Shown: in pieces, positions 55,881 to 64,000 of the stretch | Layout: each line of letters opens with the position of its first letter | Position numbering within the stretch: the first letter of the stretch is position 1 | Origin: Candidatus Puniceispirillum sp. | GTDB lineage: Bacteria > Pseudomonadota > Alphaproteobacteria > Puniceispirillales > Puniceispirillaceae | Length of the DNA: 64,000 nt | Reading direction: 5' to 3' | NCBI GenBank assembly: GCA_028383305.1 | Contig: JAOEVD010000001.1 | Span: 113,455 to 177,454 of the forward strand | Program-made: the position numbers and the translations under genes | Notes under the pieces: model-generated | Told to the model about the DNA's origin: nothing | The model's input: only the letters and a program-made list of their open reading frames with translations | Databases searched by the model: none

Positions 55881-56113
55881 TATTTCCTCCCTATAATCAA
55901 ATCTAAAAAGCCTAAAACTGAATAGGCAATCAACTTGAATGATGAGAGGTTTCCAAAGTTTAAAGCGCTTTGCAAGGAAATTGATTAGCTGAAAAGCGAA
56001 CATAGATTGAAAAAAGCACTTGAGTCTCAAAAACAAATATTTTGATCATCACTGAGAGGCTTCTTAGCATTTGCCTGGCGAATAAAATAAACACCCTTGA
56101 GAGTAATGTTTAC

Positions 56114-56860
56114 CTAAGTCAGGTTGTTATAAATTGTCAGAATGGCGATTGACGTAAGCGCAATGAGTGCGGCGCGGCGAAAATGCTCGTTGCCCTGCTG
56201 ACGAAAAAACTTTGCGCCTAAGTAATTTGACAGCACATAGACAGGGGCACTGATTATTCCAAAGGTCAAAACACTAAAGCTAATCTGACCATACATGAGT
56301 AATGCGATAAAATTTAACAATGACATTGAACTGAGTGCAATAACAATATTACCTCGGGTGGTGTTTGCATTATCTGGCAATGACATCAACGCTGTCACCA
56401 AAGGGGGCCCTCCCATTCCAGCCACCCCCTGAACAAAACCGCCAATCATTCCTGAACCTAACATGACGCCCTGCCCAACATTACCTTTTATACGCCAGCC
56501 TGACGCAAGAAGGGCTATCGCCATAAGTAAGACAACAGAAATGGCCAATTTCATCTTAGCAGGATCAACCCCAATAAGAACAGCTGTACCCACAGGCACC
56601 GCTATAAGAATTCCAATTAACATTGGAGTAACGGTCTTCAGATTTGAGTCGCGAATACTTGTTGGCACAAGATAAAGTATTGTTGGAATTTCGATAATCA
56701 CAAGGATAGCGATGGCAACAACTGGAGGCAGCGCAAAACTCAGGGTTGGAACGATTACAAGTGCCGCACCAAATCCAAGGAATCCTCGCAAAAACCCCCC
56801 TACCGCAATGCTAAGGAAACAAAGCAACAAACTTTCGTGACTTAGCCCTAGAAAATCCAT
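56114..56860 (-). CDS. TauE/SafE family exporter (copy 3)
   Basis: A 248-residue membrane protein with two TauE/SafE motifs, GGFLRGFLGFGAALVIVP and GGFVQGVAGMGGPPLV. It lies nine bases downstream of the DMT permease gene and ends about 230 bp before the TRAP binding-protein gene, all on one strand. It likely moves sulfite or an organic anion outward. Third such gene in the window. Confidence 0.87.
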   Translation of the reverse strand: MDFLGLSHESLLLCFLSIAVGGFLRGFLGFGAALVIVPTLSFALPPVVAIAILVIIEIPTILYLVPTSIRDSNLKTVTPMLIGILIAVPVGTAVLIGVDPAKMKLAISVVLLMAIALLASGWRIKGNVGQGVMLGSGMIGGFVQGVAGMGGPPLVTALMSLPDNANTTRGNIVIALSSMSLLNFIALLMYGQISFSVLTFGIISAPVYVLSNYLGAKFFRQQGNEHFRRAALIALTSIAILTIYNNLT

Positions 56861-56869
56861 CCTTCCTCC

Positions 56870-57763
56870 CTACCCATCCAATGATCGTTGTTTCCTGATC
56901 TCATGCCTTGCCAATCCAAATACAGATAAAAAGATAAGGCCGCCTCCAAAAAGAGTGCCGAGGCTTATTATTTCTTCAAAAAACATCCAAACCCAAATCG
57001 GCCCAAGTGAAAATTCAAGAAGCATGATCAACGGAATTTCAGCAGCCTTCAAAACCCTCGTGGACAACACTAAAAGTGACTGACCAAAACCTTGCAAGAC
57101 GCCTCCCCAAATAAAACATAATGCAATATCATAAATTTGAGGAATGACGTCCCACTGCCCAAAGACCAAACCAACAATCATGCTGAAAATACCAGTCAGC
57201 AGGAGCACCGGCAGCATCTCGACATGCTTGTTTCGCCTAAGAGTTACAGCAAAACAGGAAAAACAAAAAGCTGTCATTAAAGCAAAAAACACACCCAGCA
57301 AACCCTCTGAGCTAACATCTGTAACAATAATCGCGACTACACCAAGGCAAGCAATAGCCATGGCCAACAATGTGGTTCGTTCGATACGCTCTCTTATAAC
57401 AATGAAGGCAAGCAGCGCTGTAATGAAGGGCGCGAGCGCAATAGTAAATGTAGTGTTCGCGACCGTAGTGTTAGAAAAAGCAAACACGTAAAAGGTCTGC
57501 GCCCCCGTGAAAAACAAAGCACCAAGTACGCCTTGCCTTCCAACGCTCCAGATTGTCAAAAACACCCTTTGCCTATAGAAGGCATTTAGGACGATGAGCA
57601 TTACAAATGAAAGTGCAAGGCCCCGAAAAAAAACAACTCCAAAGGCGTCAATACTCTCAAGGCTTCGAAAAATAAGGCCAGCAGTGCTAACGATAGTTGC
57701 TGACACAATCATCATTTTGATAGCGGATGGCCTTTTTATGTTCAAAGACAGGAGGTTTATCAT
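56870..57763 (-). CDS. DMT-superfamily permease (EamA domains)
   Basis: A 297-residue protein with ten hydrophobic segments arranged as two EamA repeats; conserved-looking parts include TIALAPFITALLAFIVIRERI and IPLIMLLEFSLGPIWVWMFFEE. Such proteins export or import amino acids and metabolites. It is the first gene of a pair with the TauE/SafE gene. The substrate is unknown. Confidence 0.87.
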   Translation of the reverse strand: MINLLSLNIKRPSAIKMMIVSATIVSTAGLIFRSLESIDAFGVVFFRGLALSFVMLIVLNAFYRQRVFLTIWSVGRQGVLGALFFTGAQTFYVFAFSNTTVANTTFTIALAPFITALLAFIVIRERIERTTLLAMAIACLGVVAIIVTDVSSEGLLGVFFALMTAFCFSCFAVTLRRNKHVEMLPVLLLTGIFSMIVGLVFGQWDVIPQIYDIALCFIWGGVLQGFGQSLLVLSTRVLKAAEIPLIMLLEFSLGPIWVWMFFEEIISLGTLFGGGLIFLSVFGLARHEIRKQRSLDG

Positions 57764-57837
57764 CGATGTGCCAAAAAGCTTAATGATTGGCGGAGAGCTA
57801 GGAAACAGCTAGCTATGAAACTGGCAAACAACAGGGC

Positions 57838-58329
57838 CTACAATCCACATGCAGAATACTGGCTAGCTTGACATGCAATCGCCTGTGACACGGTTTCATC
57901 AAAAATCGCCTTTGGTATTTCTTTAGCGATTGCCTGAACCATGAATGCAGCGTTGGGATCAAATTCAGCCGATAAGAGGAACCAATGAAGCGCTTTTTCT
58001 GAGCTTTTTTCGACGCCCAACCCTTCATAATAGCTATTGGCAAGTGCCGTAAAGGCAAAAGGATAGCCTTGCCTAGCTGATCTTTTAAAAAGCTGAACGG
58101 CTCGAAGTTGGTCTTGAGGGGCGCCCTGGCCAGTCTGATAAAGCAGGCCAAGGCTTGCCTGCGCCACTTTATCACCAGATTCTGCCAACGGCGTCCATAA
58201 TTTAATGGCCTCTTCTGGTTTGCCTTCTGAGAGTTTTACAAAGCCATTATTTAAATCATCAGCACTGACCAAGGTTGCAAAAAACGTAAATGCTGCAATC
58301 AACATTATTCTTAGCCAGCGCAAAGCCAT
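57838..58329 (-). CDS. Sel1-like repeat protein, secreted
   Basis: A 163-residue protein with a signal peptide (MALRWLRIMLIAAFTFFATLVSA). It has Sel1-type repeats, seen as AQASLGLLYQTGQGAPQD, QLRAVQLFKRSARQGYPFA and LANSYYEGLGVEKSSEKAL. These helical repeats mediate protein contacts. A C-terminal stretch with two cysteines follows. It is isolated. Role unknown. Confidence 0.85.
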   Translation of the reverse strand: MALRWLRIMLIAAFTFFATLVSADDLNNGFVKLSEGKPEEAIKLWTPLAESGDKVAQASLGLLYQTGQGAPQDQLRAVQLFKRSARQGYPFAFTALANSYYEGLGVEKSSEKALHWFLLSAEFDPNAAFMVQAIAKEIPKAIFDETVSQAIACQASQYSACGL

Positions 58330-58458
58330 ATCTCCTGATTTTGTACTTTCTGAGCAAATCCAACTGGCAATCGTAGACGTTTACCCGTAACGTCTAAAGG
58401 ATGCTGACACTTTAAAATTTGTTTGAACAGTTAAATCTCAAAAATGTGAGGTGCGTCA

Positions 58459-58623
58459 ATGATCATTCATCGCTCAGCAAAAATGATTGAAGAACTATTT
58501 TTATTAGCCTACCAAAAAATTACCGCGCCCAAATCCATAATGGACACAGTTTATGGAACCTTTCTTGCTCTCGCAGCTTTGTTCTGCCTGCTGTTCGCTT
58601 TTGAGCAGTTCATTGGCCGCTGA
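58459..58623 (+). CDS. 54-residue predicted single-pass membrane protein
   Basis: ATG 58459 lies five bases behind GAGGTG. The frame has a polar N-terminal half (MIIHRSAKMIEELFLLAYQ) and a hydrophobic segment LALAALFCLLFAFEQFIG before TGA. The ribosome site, the membrane segment and the lack of any other gene in this 324-bp gap support a real small protein. No homolog was recognised. It runs between the Sel1 gene and a dehydrogenase gene. Confidence 0.5.
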   Translation: MIIHRSAKMIEELFLLAYQKITAPKSIMDTVYGTFLALAALFCLLFAFEQFIGR

Positions 58624-58653
58624 GATTTGTTCTTTCAGTTGAATCTGGATGCA

Positions 58654-59532
58654 TTATGATTGTGAGCTTATAAAATATTCAAGAATAGCGGTTTGATCGA
58701 GAGCCCCCATCCCAGCTTTGTCTGCATTGATGAATTCTGCCCGAGCCATTCTTCCAAATTGGCCCTTATTGTTTACCATTTCTGCAAGCTCTATTGCCAT
58801 AGTCAAATCCTTAATCGCCATGAAAATTGGAAAGTCTGGCGTTAGGTCGCCTGCAAGCACTTTTTTTGGATAATTTGTGTTGAGCTGGCCAAGCCCAGCG
58901 GCCGTTGAACTCATCAATTTTGCCATAGCTCTCACATCAAGTCCCAGGGCTTTTGCTAAAGACAGCGTTTCACCGGTTACTGCGTTGTTGACCATAGCCA
59001 TATAATTATTGACAAGTTTTGCCTTCAGGCCAGAACCTGTTTCGCCAACATGAATAATTGTATCGCCAACTGCTTTAAAAGCACCGTCTAGCGCTGCAAT
59101 ATCATCCGCTTCTCCGCCAGCCATTACGAGAAGCTTGCCGGTGATTGCCTCCCGAGGAGTTCTGCCAACAGGCGCATCAACAAATCTGTGGCCACGTTTG
59201 GCAACACGCTTTGCTGTTTCCATCAATTTTGGGTATGAGCCTGTCGACATATCCACAATAAGGCTGTTTGGTGCACAGTTTTCCAACGCGCCCCCCTTGT
59301 CAAACAGCACCGCATTAACAACATCACTGTTCGGCAATATCATCATAATCACATTACGTTGATCTGCCGCCTCGAAGGGATTCGTCGATGCGATCGAGGC
59401 AATGCCCTTAAAGCCGTCAACAACATTCTGCTGAACATCGCATACAGCAACGTCAAAGCCCTTTTCGATAATGTTTTTTGCCATTGGAGCTCCCATCATT
59501 CCAAGCCCAATAAAAAGGATTTTTTGTTCCAT
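58654..59532 (-). CDS. 3-hydroxyisobutyrate dehydrogenase family protein
   Basis: The protein has 292 residues from ATG 59532 (MEQKILFIGLGMMGAPM). It has the NAD fold GLGMMGAPMAKN, DAPVGRTPREAITGKLLVMAGG and the catalytic lysine in GSGLKAKLVNNYM. Beta-hydroxyacid dehydrogenases oxidise 3-hydroxy acids, for example tartronate semialdehyde or 3-hydroxyisobutyrate. It is followed on the same strand by nothing closely coupled; an SDR gene precedes it with a 77-bp gap. The substrate is open. Confidence 0.9.
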   Translation of the reverse strand: MEQKILFIGLGMMGAPMAKNIIEKGFDVAVCDVQQNVVDGFKGIASIASTNPFEAADQRNVIMMILPNSDVVNAVLFDKGGALENCAPNSLIVDMSTGSYPKLMETAKRVAKRGHRFVDAPVGRTPREAITGKLLVMAGGEADDIAALDGAFKAVGDTIIHVGETGSGLKAKLVNNYMAMVNNAVTGETLSLAKALGLDVRAMAKLMSSTAAGLGQLNTNYPKKVLAGDLTPDFPIFMAIKDLTMAIELAEMVNNKGQFGRMARAEFINADKAGMGALDQTAILEYFISSQS

Positions 59533-59609
59533 AGATCCCGCCACTTGTTAAAACTGCAATCGCATAAAAATTTGAATGAAAAAAATTGATTAATACAACT
59601 GCGCTTTGC

Positions 59610-60386
59610 TTATTTAGGTAACTCTCCGTATGGAAGATAACCGCCAGCAAGTGTTATGCCGCAATCAGCAACAGTAACAGAACCTGTCATGGCGCTCGAT
59701 GAGTCGGATAGCAAAAATAAAGCAATATTGGCAATCTCCAATGGTGAGGCCATTCGGCCCATTGGTGTCATGTTGACAATTGGTGATAAATCTCGTCCCG
59801 CTGCTTCCTGTTTTCTAATGAAAGGGGTGTCGACCCAACCTGGACAGATTGTATTCACACGGATGTTTTTTTTGCCCCATTGAACAGCCAGTGCCTGTGT
59901 TAGGTTCTTGATTGCTGCTTTACCAGCGCCATACCCTAGTACCGGCCCTGGTCTAAGTGCCAACACGGATGACATAGTAACAATAGAACCACCACCTGAT
60001 TTGAGCATTCGCCGGCCAACTAATTTGCAAGTAATAAATGTACCATTGATGTGATTTTCGAGCACTCTTTTAAAATTCTGTAGTGGCATTTCTTCCATAG
60101 GTTCTCGGGTTGGCATAATGCCGGCAGAGGCCACACAACCGTTGATGGCAGGCATGTTTAAGGAAAGCGTCTCCAGTGCAGCATTCATGGACGATTCTGA
60201 CTCTACATCACCAAGCGCACAGTAAGCTCGACTGCCAAGTTTCTTGCATAGATTCAATGCAGCATCACCATCAATATCAATGACACCAACACTAGCCCCC
60301 TTTTTGTATGCAGCGGCGCAAATAGCAGCGCCAATACCGCTGGCACCACCCGTAACGACAATGGATTTTTGTCCAAGATCAATCAT
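59610..60386 (-). CDS. Short-chain dehydrogenase/reductase
   Basis: A 258-residue SDR with TGGASGIGAAI, CVASAGIMP (in place of the usual NAAG), SMSSVLALRP and the active-site YGAGKAAI, then PGWVDTPF and C-terminal GSVTVADCGI. It is divergent from the monooxygenase gene and upstream of the 3-hydroxyisobutyrate dehydrogenase-like gene. It may oxidise an alcohol to a ketone that the monooxygenase then uses; that is a context-based guess. Confidence 0.9.
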   Translation of the reverse strand: MIDLGQKSIVVTGGASGIGAAICAAAYKKGASVGVIDIDGDAALNLCKKLGSRAYCALGDVESESSMNAALETLSLNMPAINGCVASAGIMPTREPMEEMPLQNFKRVLENHINGTFITCKLVGRRMLKSGGGSIVTMSSVLALRPGPVLGYGAGKAAIKNLTQALAVQWGKKNIRVNTICPGWVDTPFIRKQEAAGRDLSPIVNMTPMGRMASPLEIANIALFLLSDSSSAMTGSVTVADCGITLAGGYLPYGELPK

Positions 60387-60581
60387 TACAATTTACTCCT
60401 TTGTAAAGAACCTGCTATTTCGAGACACATCACTGCATCACATAAAACTAACAACTGCAATTTTTTACAATTGATCAATTCGTATGTGTTGATAACTTAT
60501 ACGGTGACAAAAAAAACCAGATCATGCCAAAACAAATATTGAAATAGACCAGAACGAAAAAAATTATTGAAAGTTGATATC

Positions 60582-62195
60582 ATGAATCATGACAACGTTG
60601 ACCTTGATGCAGTCGTTGTCGGCGCAGGGTTTTCCGGTCTCTACCAGCTCTATTGCTTACGTGAGAAACTAAAGCTGCGTGTCAGAGTTCTTGAGGCTGG
60701 CGGTGGTATAGGCGGTACATGGTACTGGAACCGCTATCCTGGGGCACGCTGTGACTCTGAAAGTCACACTTATTGTTACTATTTCGACAGGTTGTTGCTC
60801 GAAGAGTGGTCATGGTCTGAACGATACCCTGGACAGGCAGAAATCTTAAGGTATCTGAATTTTTGCGCCAGAAAGCTAAATCTTGAGAAGGACATCCATT
60901 TTAACGAGCGAGTTTTAGGGTCAGAGTGGGACAGTGATGCACGGCTTTGGCATGTTAAAACTCAAACTGGCAAAACCTTCAGGGCACGTTTTTTGATAAC
61001 TGCGGTTGGGTGTCTCTCATCGACAAACATGCCTAATATCGATGGACTTGCTGATTTTGAGGGAGAAGTTTATCACACTGGCCAATGGCCCCATAACAAA
61101 GTTGAGTTTGACAAAAAGACCGTAGTTATTATTGGAACAGGCTCAACCGGAATTCAAGCAATTCCTGAAATAGCGCGTCAAGCTAAAAAACTTTATGTCC
61201 TTCAGAGAACTCCAAATTACAGCGTACCAGCACGAAATGGACCTCTTTCCAAAGATTTTCACTCGGCATTCATTAAAGAAATTGATGCTTGGCGATCAAA
61301 AATGCTGGAGTCTCGTCATGGTCATCCATGGACAGCGCCAGACCGTCAGGTCAGAAAAACCGCCCCAGAAAAGCGCCAGAATATCATGGAAGCGGCATGG
61401 GAACGTGGCGGCCTCGGGTTTCGTGAAAGTTTTGATGATGTGCTCCTTAATGAAGAGTCAAACAAAATCATGTCAGACTTCATTCGGCAGAAAATCGTCG
61501 ATACCGTCCATAATGCTGAAACAGCAAAAAAATTATTACCAATCGATCACCCATTTGGCACCAAAAGGCCGCCGATCGATACCAATTATTTTGAAACGTT
61601 CAATTGTAACCATGTGCATTTAATTGATGTCAGGGAAAATCCAATCTCTTCGATCTTCACTAACGGAGTCACACTGTCCAACAACACTCAGATAAGGGCG
61701 AATATGATCGTTTTTGCGACGGGTTTTGACGCAATGACAGGGGCGTTGCAAAAAATGAACCTGAAGGGTAGAGGTGGGCTCAAACTAGAGGATGCTTGGT
61801 ATGCTGGTCCACGAACATTTCTTGGTCTCGCTGTACCTGAATTCCCAAACATGTTCACCATAACTGGGCCTGGCAGTCCATCCGTATTAACAAATATGCC
61901 GCGTGCAATTGAACAGCATGTTGATTGGATTACTGATATACTCTCACACGCGATCCAGTGCGATTATGTTGAAATTGAAGCCAGTCAGGCAGCCGCCAAC
62001 GAATGGACGCAACATGTGACAGACGTAGCCAACAAAACACTTTTGCCAAAGGCTAATCATTCCTGGTACCTCGGGGCAAATGTTCCCGGAAAACCCAGGG
62101 TTTTTATGCCCTACGCATTCGGTTTAAATCATTATCGAAATCATTGTGACTCTGTTGCAGCAAACGGATATGCAGGCTTTCTGGTGACAAAGTAA
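60582..62195 (+). CDS. Baeyer-Villiger-type flavin monooxygenase
   Basis: The enzyme has 537 residues from ATG 60582; a TTG five codons upstream is less likely. It has the FAD motif VVVGAGFSGLYQL, GGIGGTWYWNRYPGARCD, the Baeyer-Villiger fingerprint FEGEVYHTGQWP and the NADPH motif IIGTGSTGIQAIP. These enzymes insert oxygen into ketones, forming esters or lactones. Close to cyclohexanone monooxygenase in layout. It is followed 37 bp later by a GMC dehydrogenase gene and is divergent from an SDR gene, a group fitting alcohol-ketone-ester conversion. Confidence 0.92.
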   Translation: MNHDNVDLDAVVVGAGFSGLYQLYCLREKLKLRVRVLEAGGGIGGTWYWNRYPGARCDSESHTYCYYFDRLLLEEWSWSERYPGQAEILRYLNFCARKLNLEKDIHFNERVLGSEWDSDARLWHVKTQTGKTFRARFLITAVGCLSSTNMPNIDGLADFEGEVYHTGQWPHNKVEFDKKTVVIIGTGSTGIQAIPEIARQAKKLYVLQRTPNYSVPARNGPLSKDFHSAFIKEIDAWRSKMLESRHGHPWTAPDRQVRKTAPEKRQNIMEAAWERGGLGFRESFDDVLLNEESNKIMSDFIRQKIVDTVHNAETAKKLLPIDHPFGTKRPPIDTNYFETFNCNHVHLIDVRENPISSIFTNGVTLSNNTQIRANMIVFATGFDAMTGALQKMNLKGRGGLKLEDAWYAGPRTFLGLAVPEFPNMFTITGPGSPSVLTNMPRAIEQHVDWITDILSHAIQCDYVEIEASQAAANEWTQHVTDVANKTLLPKANHSWYLGANVPGKPRVFMPYAFGLNHYRNHCDSVAANGYAGFLVTK

Positions 62196-62232
62196 CCTTA
62201 TCCGAGACGCGTTGAGATCGGAGTGTCAAATT

Positions 62233-63870
62233 ATGACTGATGAAATTGAAAAATTCGACTATGTGATTATCGGCGCTGGTAGTGCGGGTTGCATTATTGC
62301 AAACCGCCTCAGTGCCTGCGGCAAATATAGTGTCTGTGTAGTTGAGGCAGGTCCAAAAGACTGGCACCCGATGCTGTATATCCCAGCTGGGTTCATTAAA
62401 ACATTAGTTAACCCTCGATTCAACTGGATGTATTCGAGTGAGCCAAGCGTCGGCACCAACGGCCGCGCGATACCAGCACCTCGAGGCAAAGTGCTCGGTG
62501 GATCAAGTTCAATCAACGGTATGGGCTTCAACAGAGGGCAAAAAATGGACTTTGATGTCTGGGCTCAAAAAGGTAACCCGGGTTGGTCGTACGATGATAT
62601 TTTACCTTATTTTAAAAGATTTGAGAGCTATCAATCTCACGATAATCAGTCCTATCGCGGTTCCGATGGTGAAATGACCATCAGTGACCTTGAATGGAAA
62701 GACCCCCTTTGTGAGGCCTACATCAACGGTGCAGAGAGTATGGGAATTCCAAGGAACCCGGACTATAATGGCGCAAGGCAAGAGGGCATTTCATATCTTC
62801 AGCGAACAGTTAGGGGACGGTTTCGCATGAGTGCTGCCCGTGCTTTTCTCAACCCAGCTAAAAAACGTTCCAACTTACGCGTGATCACAAACGCTCACGT
62901 GACTCGTATCCTTTTGGAAGGTAAGTGCGCAACTGGCATCACATACAAATTGGGCAGTGCTAAGGGGGTGGAGAGGCAAATTCATGCCGGCCAAGAACTA
63001 ATACTTTGTGCCGGCGCTATAAATTCCCCGCATCTTTTGCAGATATCAGGAATTGGTGCAGCAGAGCATTTGCGAGAGATAGGCTGTGAGGTGCACCATG
63101 ATTTGCCAGCTGTGGGGGACAACTTTCAGGACCATTACGCAACACGTCTAACCTATCGGGTGCGCGGCGTTGACACAATTAACAATCGTGCACGTGGGCT
63201 ACCTTTGATTTCCGAGTTTGCTAAATACTGTTTTGGTAAAAAATCAATATTAAATCTTGGACCGACTGCCGTTTTTTGTTTTATGAAATCAAATGAAAGC
63301 CTCAGTGATCCTGACATTCAAATCAATTTTACGCCTGGAACACACCAACGTGGAATGCAATCCACGTTGGAAAAACAAGCTGGCTTTACTATGGCTACAT
63401 GGCAACATCGCCCCGAAAGTCAGGGGTATGTAAAGGCAAAAAGCACAGACCCGTTTGCACATCCTGAAATTCAGCCAAATTATCTCGCTGCTGAGACTGA
63501 TCAAAACGTTATTTTGGCCGCAATTAAAATTTGTCGCAAGCTTGCACAAACTGAAGCCTTGAAACCTTTTGTTGTGGAAGAGACCTTTCCAAGTGCTTCC
63601 TGTCAAAATGATGATGACTTGTTGAACTCAGCGCGTGAAATTGGTCAGTCCATTTACCATTTAATGGGGACTTGCCGCATGGGTAATAGGGACGACAGAA
63701 CTACAGTTGTTGATGCAGAACTGAGGGTTCATGGCATTAAAAACCTACGGGTAATCGACGCGTCCATAATGCCAACAATGGTGTCTGCGAACCTAAACGC
63801 AGCAGTCATGATGATTGCTGAAAAGGGCGCAGACATGGTTCTCGGGAAAACAGCTGCAAAGGCTCATTGA
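62233..63870 (+). CDS. GMC-family FAD-dependent dehydrogenase (copy 3)
   Basis: The protein has 545 residues from ATG 62233, behind GGAG. It has the FAD motif [36 protein letters not shown] and GAINSPHLLQISGIG. The active-site block reads IYHLMGTCRMG and the C-terminal block VSANLNAAVMMIAEKGAD, with L for the usual P and ANLNAA for GNTNAP, so it is the most divergent of the three copies. It is in one operon with the Baeyer-Villiger monooxygenase. The substrate is unknown. Its stop overlaps the next, opposite gene by seven bases. Confidence 0.9.
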   Translation: MTDEIEKFDYVIIGAGSAGCIIANRLSACGKYSVCVVEAGPKDWHPMLYIPAGFIKTLVNPRFNWMYSSEPSVGTNGRAIPAPRGKVLGGSSSINGMGFNRGQKMDFDVWAQKGNPGWSYDDILPYFKRFESYQSHDNQSYRGSDGEMTISDLEWKDPLCEAYINGAESMGIPRNPDYNGARQEGISYLQRTVRGRFRMSAARAFLNPAKKRSNLRVITNAHVTRILLEGKCATGITYKLGSAKGVERQIHAGQELILCAGAINSPHLLQISGIGAAEHLREIGCEVHHDLPAVGDNFQDHYATRLTYRVRGVDTINNRARGLPLISEFAKYCFGKKSILNLGPTAVFCFMKSNESLSDPDIQINFTPGTHQRGMQSTLEKQAGFTMATWQHRPESQGYVKAKSTDPFAHPEIQPNYLAAETDQNVILAAIKICRKLAQTEALKPFVVEETFPSASCQNDDDLLNSAREIGQSIYHLMGTCRMGNRDDRTTVVDAELRVHGIKNLRVIDASIMPTMVSANLNAAVMMIAEKGADMVLGKTAAKAH

Positions 63871-64000
63871 ACCCTAAATTTATTTATAGCCCTGAAGTCA
63901 ACTTCCACCCCTAATCCAGGTGATTCTCCAAGCTTAATCAGGTTCGATGAAGTTTCAAAAAACGCATCTACAAAGGTACTTCGAAGAGGATTTTTATTAA
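63864..64000 (-). CDS. Enolase-superfamily protein (mandelate racemase/muconate-lactonizing type), C-terminal end only
   Basis: 45 codons are visible on the minus strand before the stop at 63864-63866; the rest is beyond the right edge. The tail contains KLGESPGLGVEVDF, resembling the PGLGVE(V/I)D tail of mandelate racemase/galactonate dehydratase proteins. Such enzymes dehydrate or racemise acid sugars. The fragment is too short for a firm family subgroup. Confidence 0.6.
   Translation of the reverse strand, partial: NKNPLRSTFVDAFFETSSNLIKLGESPGLGVEVDFRAINKFRVQ

Overview
The window looks like chromosomal DNA of a free-living marine alphaproteobacterium, most likely of the SAR116/Puniceispirillum type. 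This is inferred from moderate GC, tight catabolic operons, several TauE/SafE exporters, TRAP and Liv transporters, GMC dehydrogenases and sulfonate genes. No rRNA, tRNA or CRISPR array was recognised. Assignments rest on motifs and remembered family sequences, not on searches.

Region 1 (1-9.6 kb) is a catabolic cluster. It holds a 6-hydroxynicotinate reductase-like Fe-S protein cut by the left edge, a two-subunit molybdenum hydroxylase, a tungsten-type aldehyde:ferredoxin oxidoreductase, an enamidase, a MarR regulator with a perfect palindrome upstream, and a divergent AA_synth-family gene. Together they suggest reductive ring opening of nicotinate or a related N-heterocycle. Region 2 (9.6-16.1 kb) is a livKHMGF-type ABC importer followed by a DapA/NAL-family lyase and a NIPSNAP protein. 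Region 3 (16.5-21.7 kb) has a YUCCA-type flavin monooxygenase, an enol-lactonase-like hydrolase, a GST, an aminotransferase and a decayed dienelactone-hydrolase fragment.

Region 4 (21.7-31.3 kb) is a compact peptidoglycan-salvage island: a GH84 glycosidase, a PIG-L deacetylase, AnmK, MurQ, an L,D-transpeptidase, an AmpG permease, an NlpC/P60 peptidase and an AmpD-like amidase. A HAD phosphatase and glyoxalase I and II follow.

Region 5 (31.3-42.7 kb) holds hpsN-hpsP-hpsO for 2,3-dihydroxypropane-1-sulfonate (DHPS), a GMC dehydrogenase and an IclR regulator. Next comes a TcuA/TcuB pair divergent from a GntR regulator, an AbrB-type membrane protein and a 2-hydroxyacid dehydrogenase. Region 6 (43-52.4 kb) has an acyltransferase, a large DUF3604 protein, two TauE/SafE exporters, a second GMC dehydrogenase, a zinc-binding ZnuA whose C-terminus is frameshifted, a cupin and an RraA-like protein.

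Region 7 (52.4-64 kb) starts with a 536-bp gene-poor stretch that contains what looks like the last codons of a flagellin gene. It continues into visibly more AT-rich DNA with a TRAP transporter, a third TauE/SafE protein, a DMT permease, a Sel1 protein, a 54-residue membrane peptide, a 3-hydroxyisobutyrate dehydrogenase-like protein, an SDR, a Baeyer-Villiger monooxygenase, a third GMC dehydrogenase and the C-terminus of an enolase-superfamily enzyme. This segment may be an island. Overall the window reads as a series of substrate-uptake and oxidation modules for dissolved organic matter (N-heterocycles, sulfonates, carboxylates, wall fragments).
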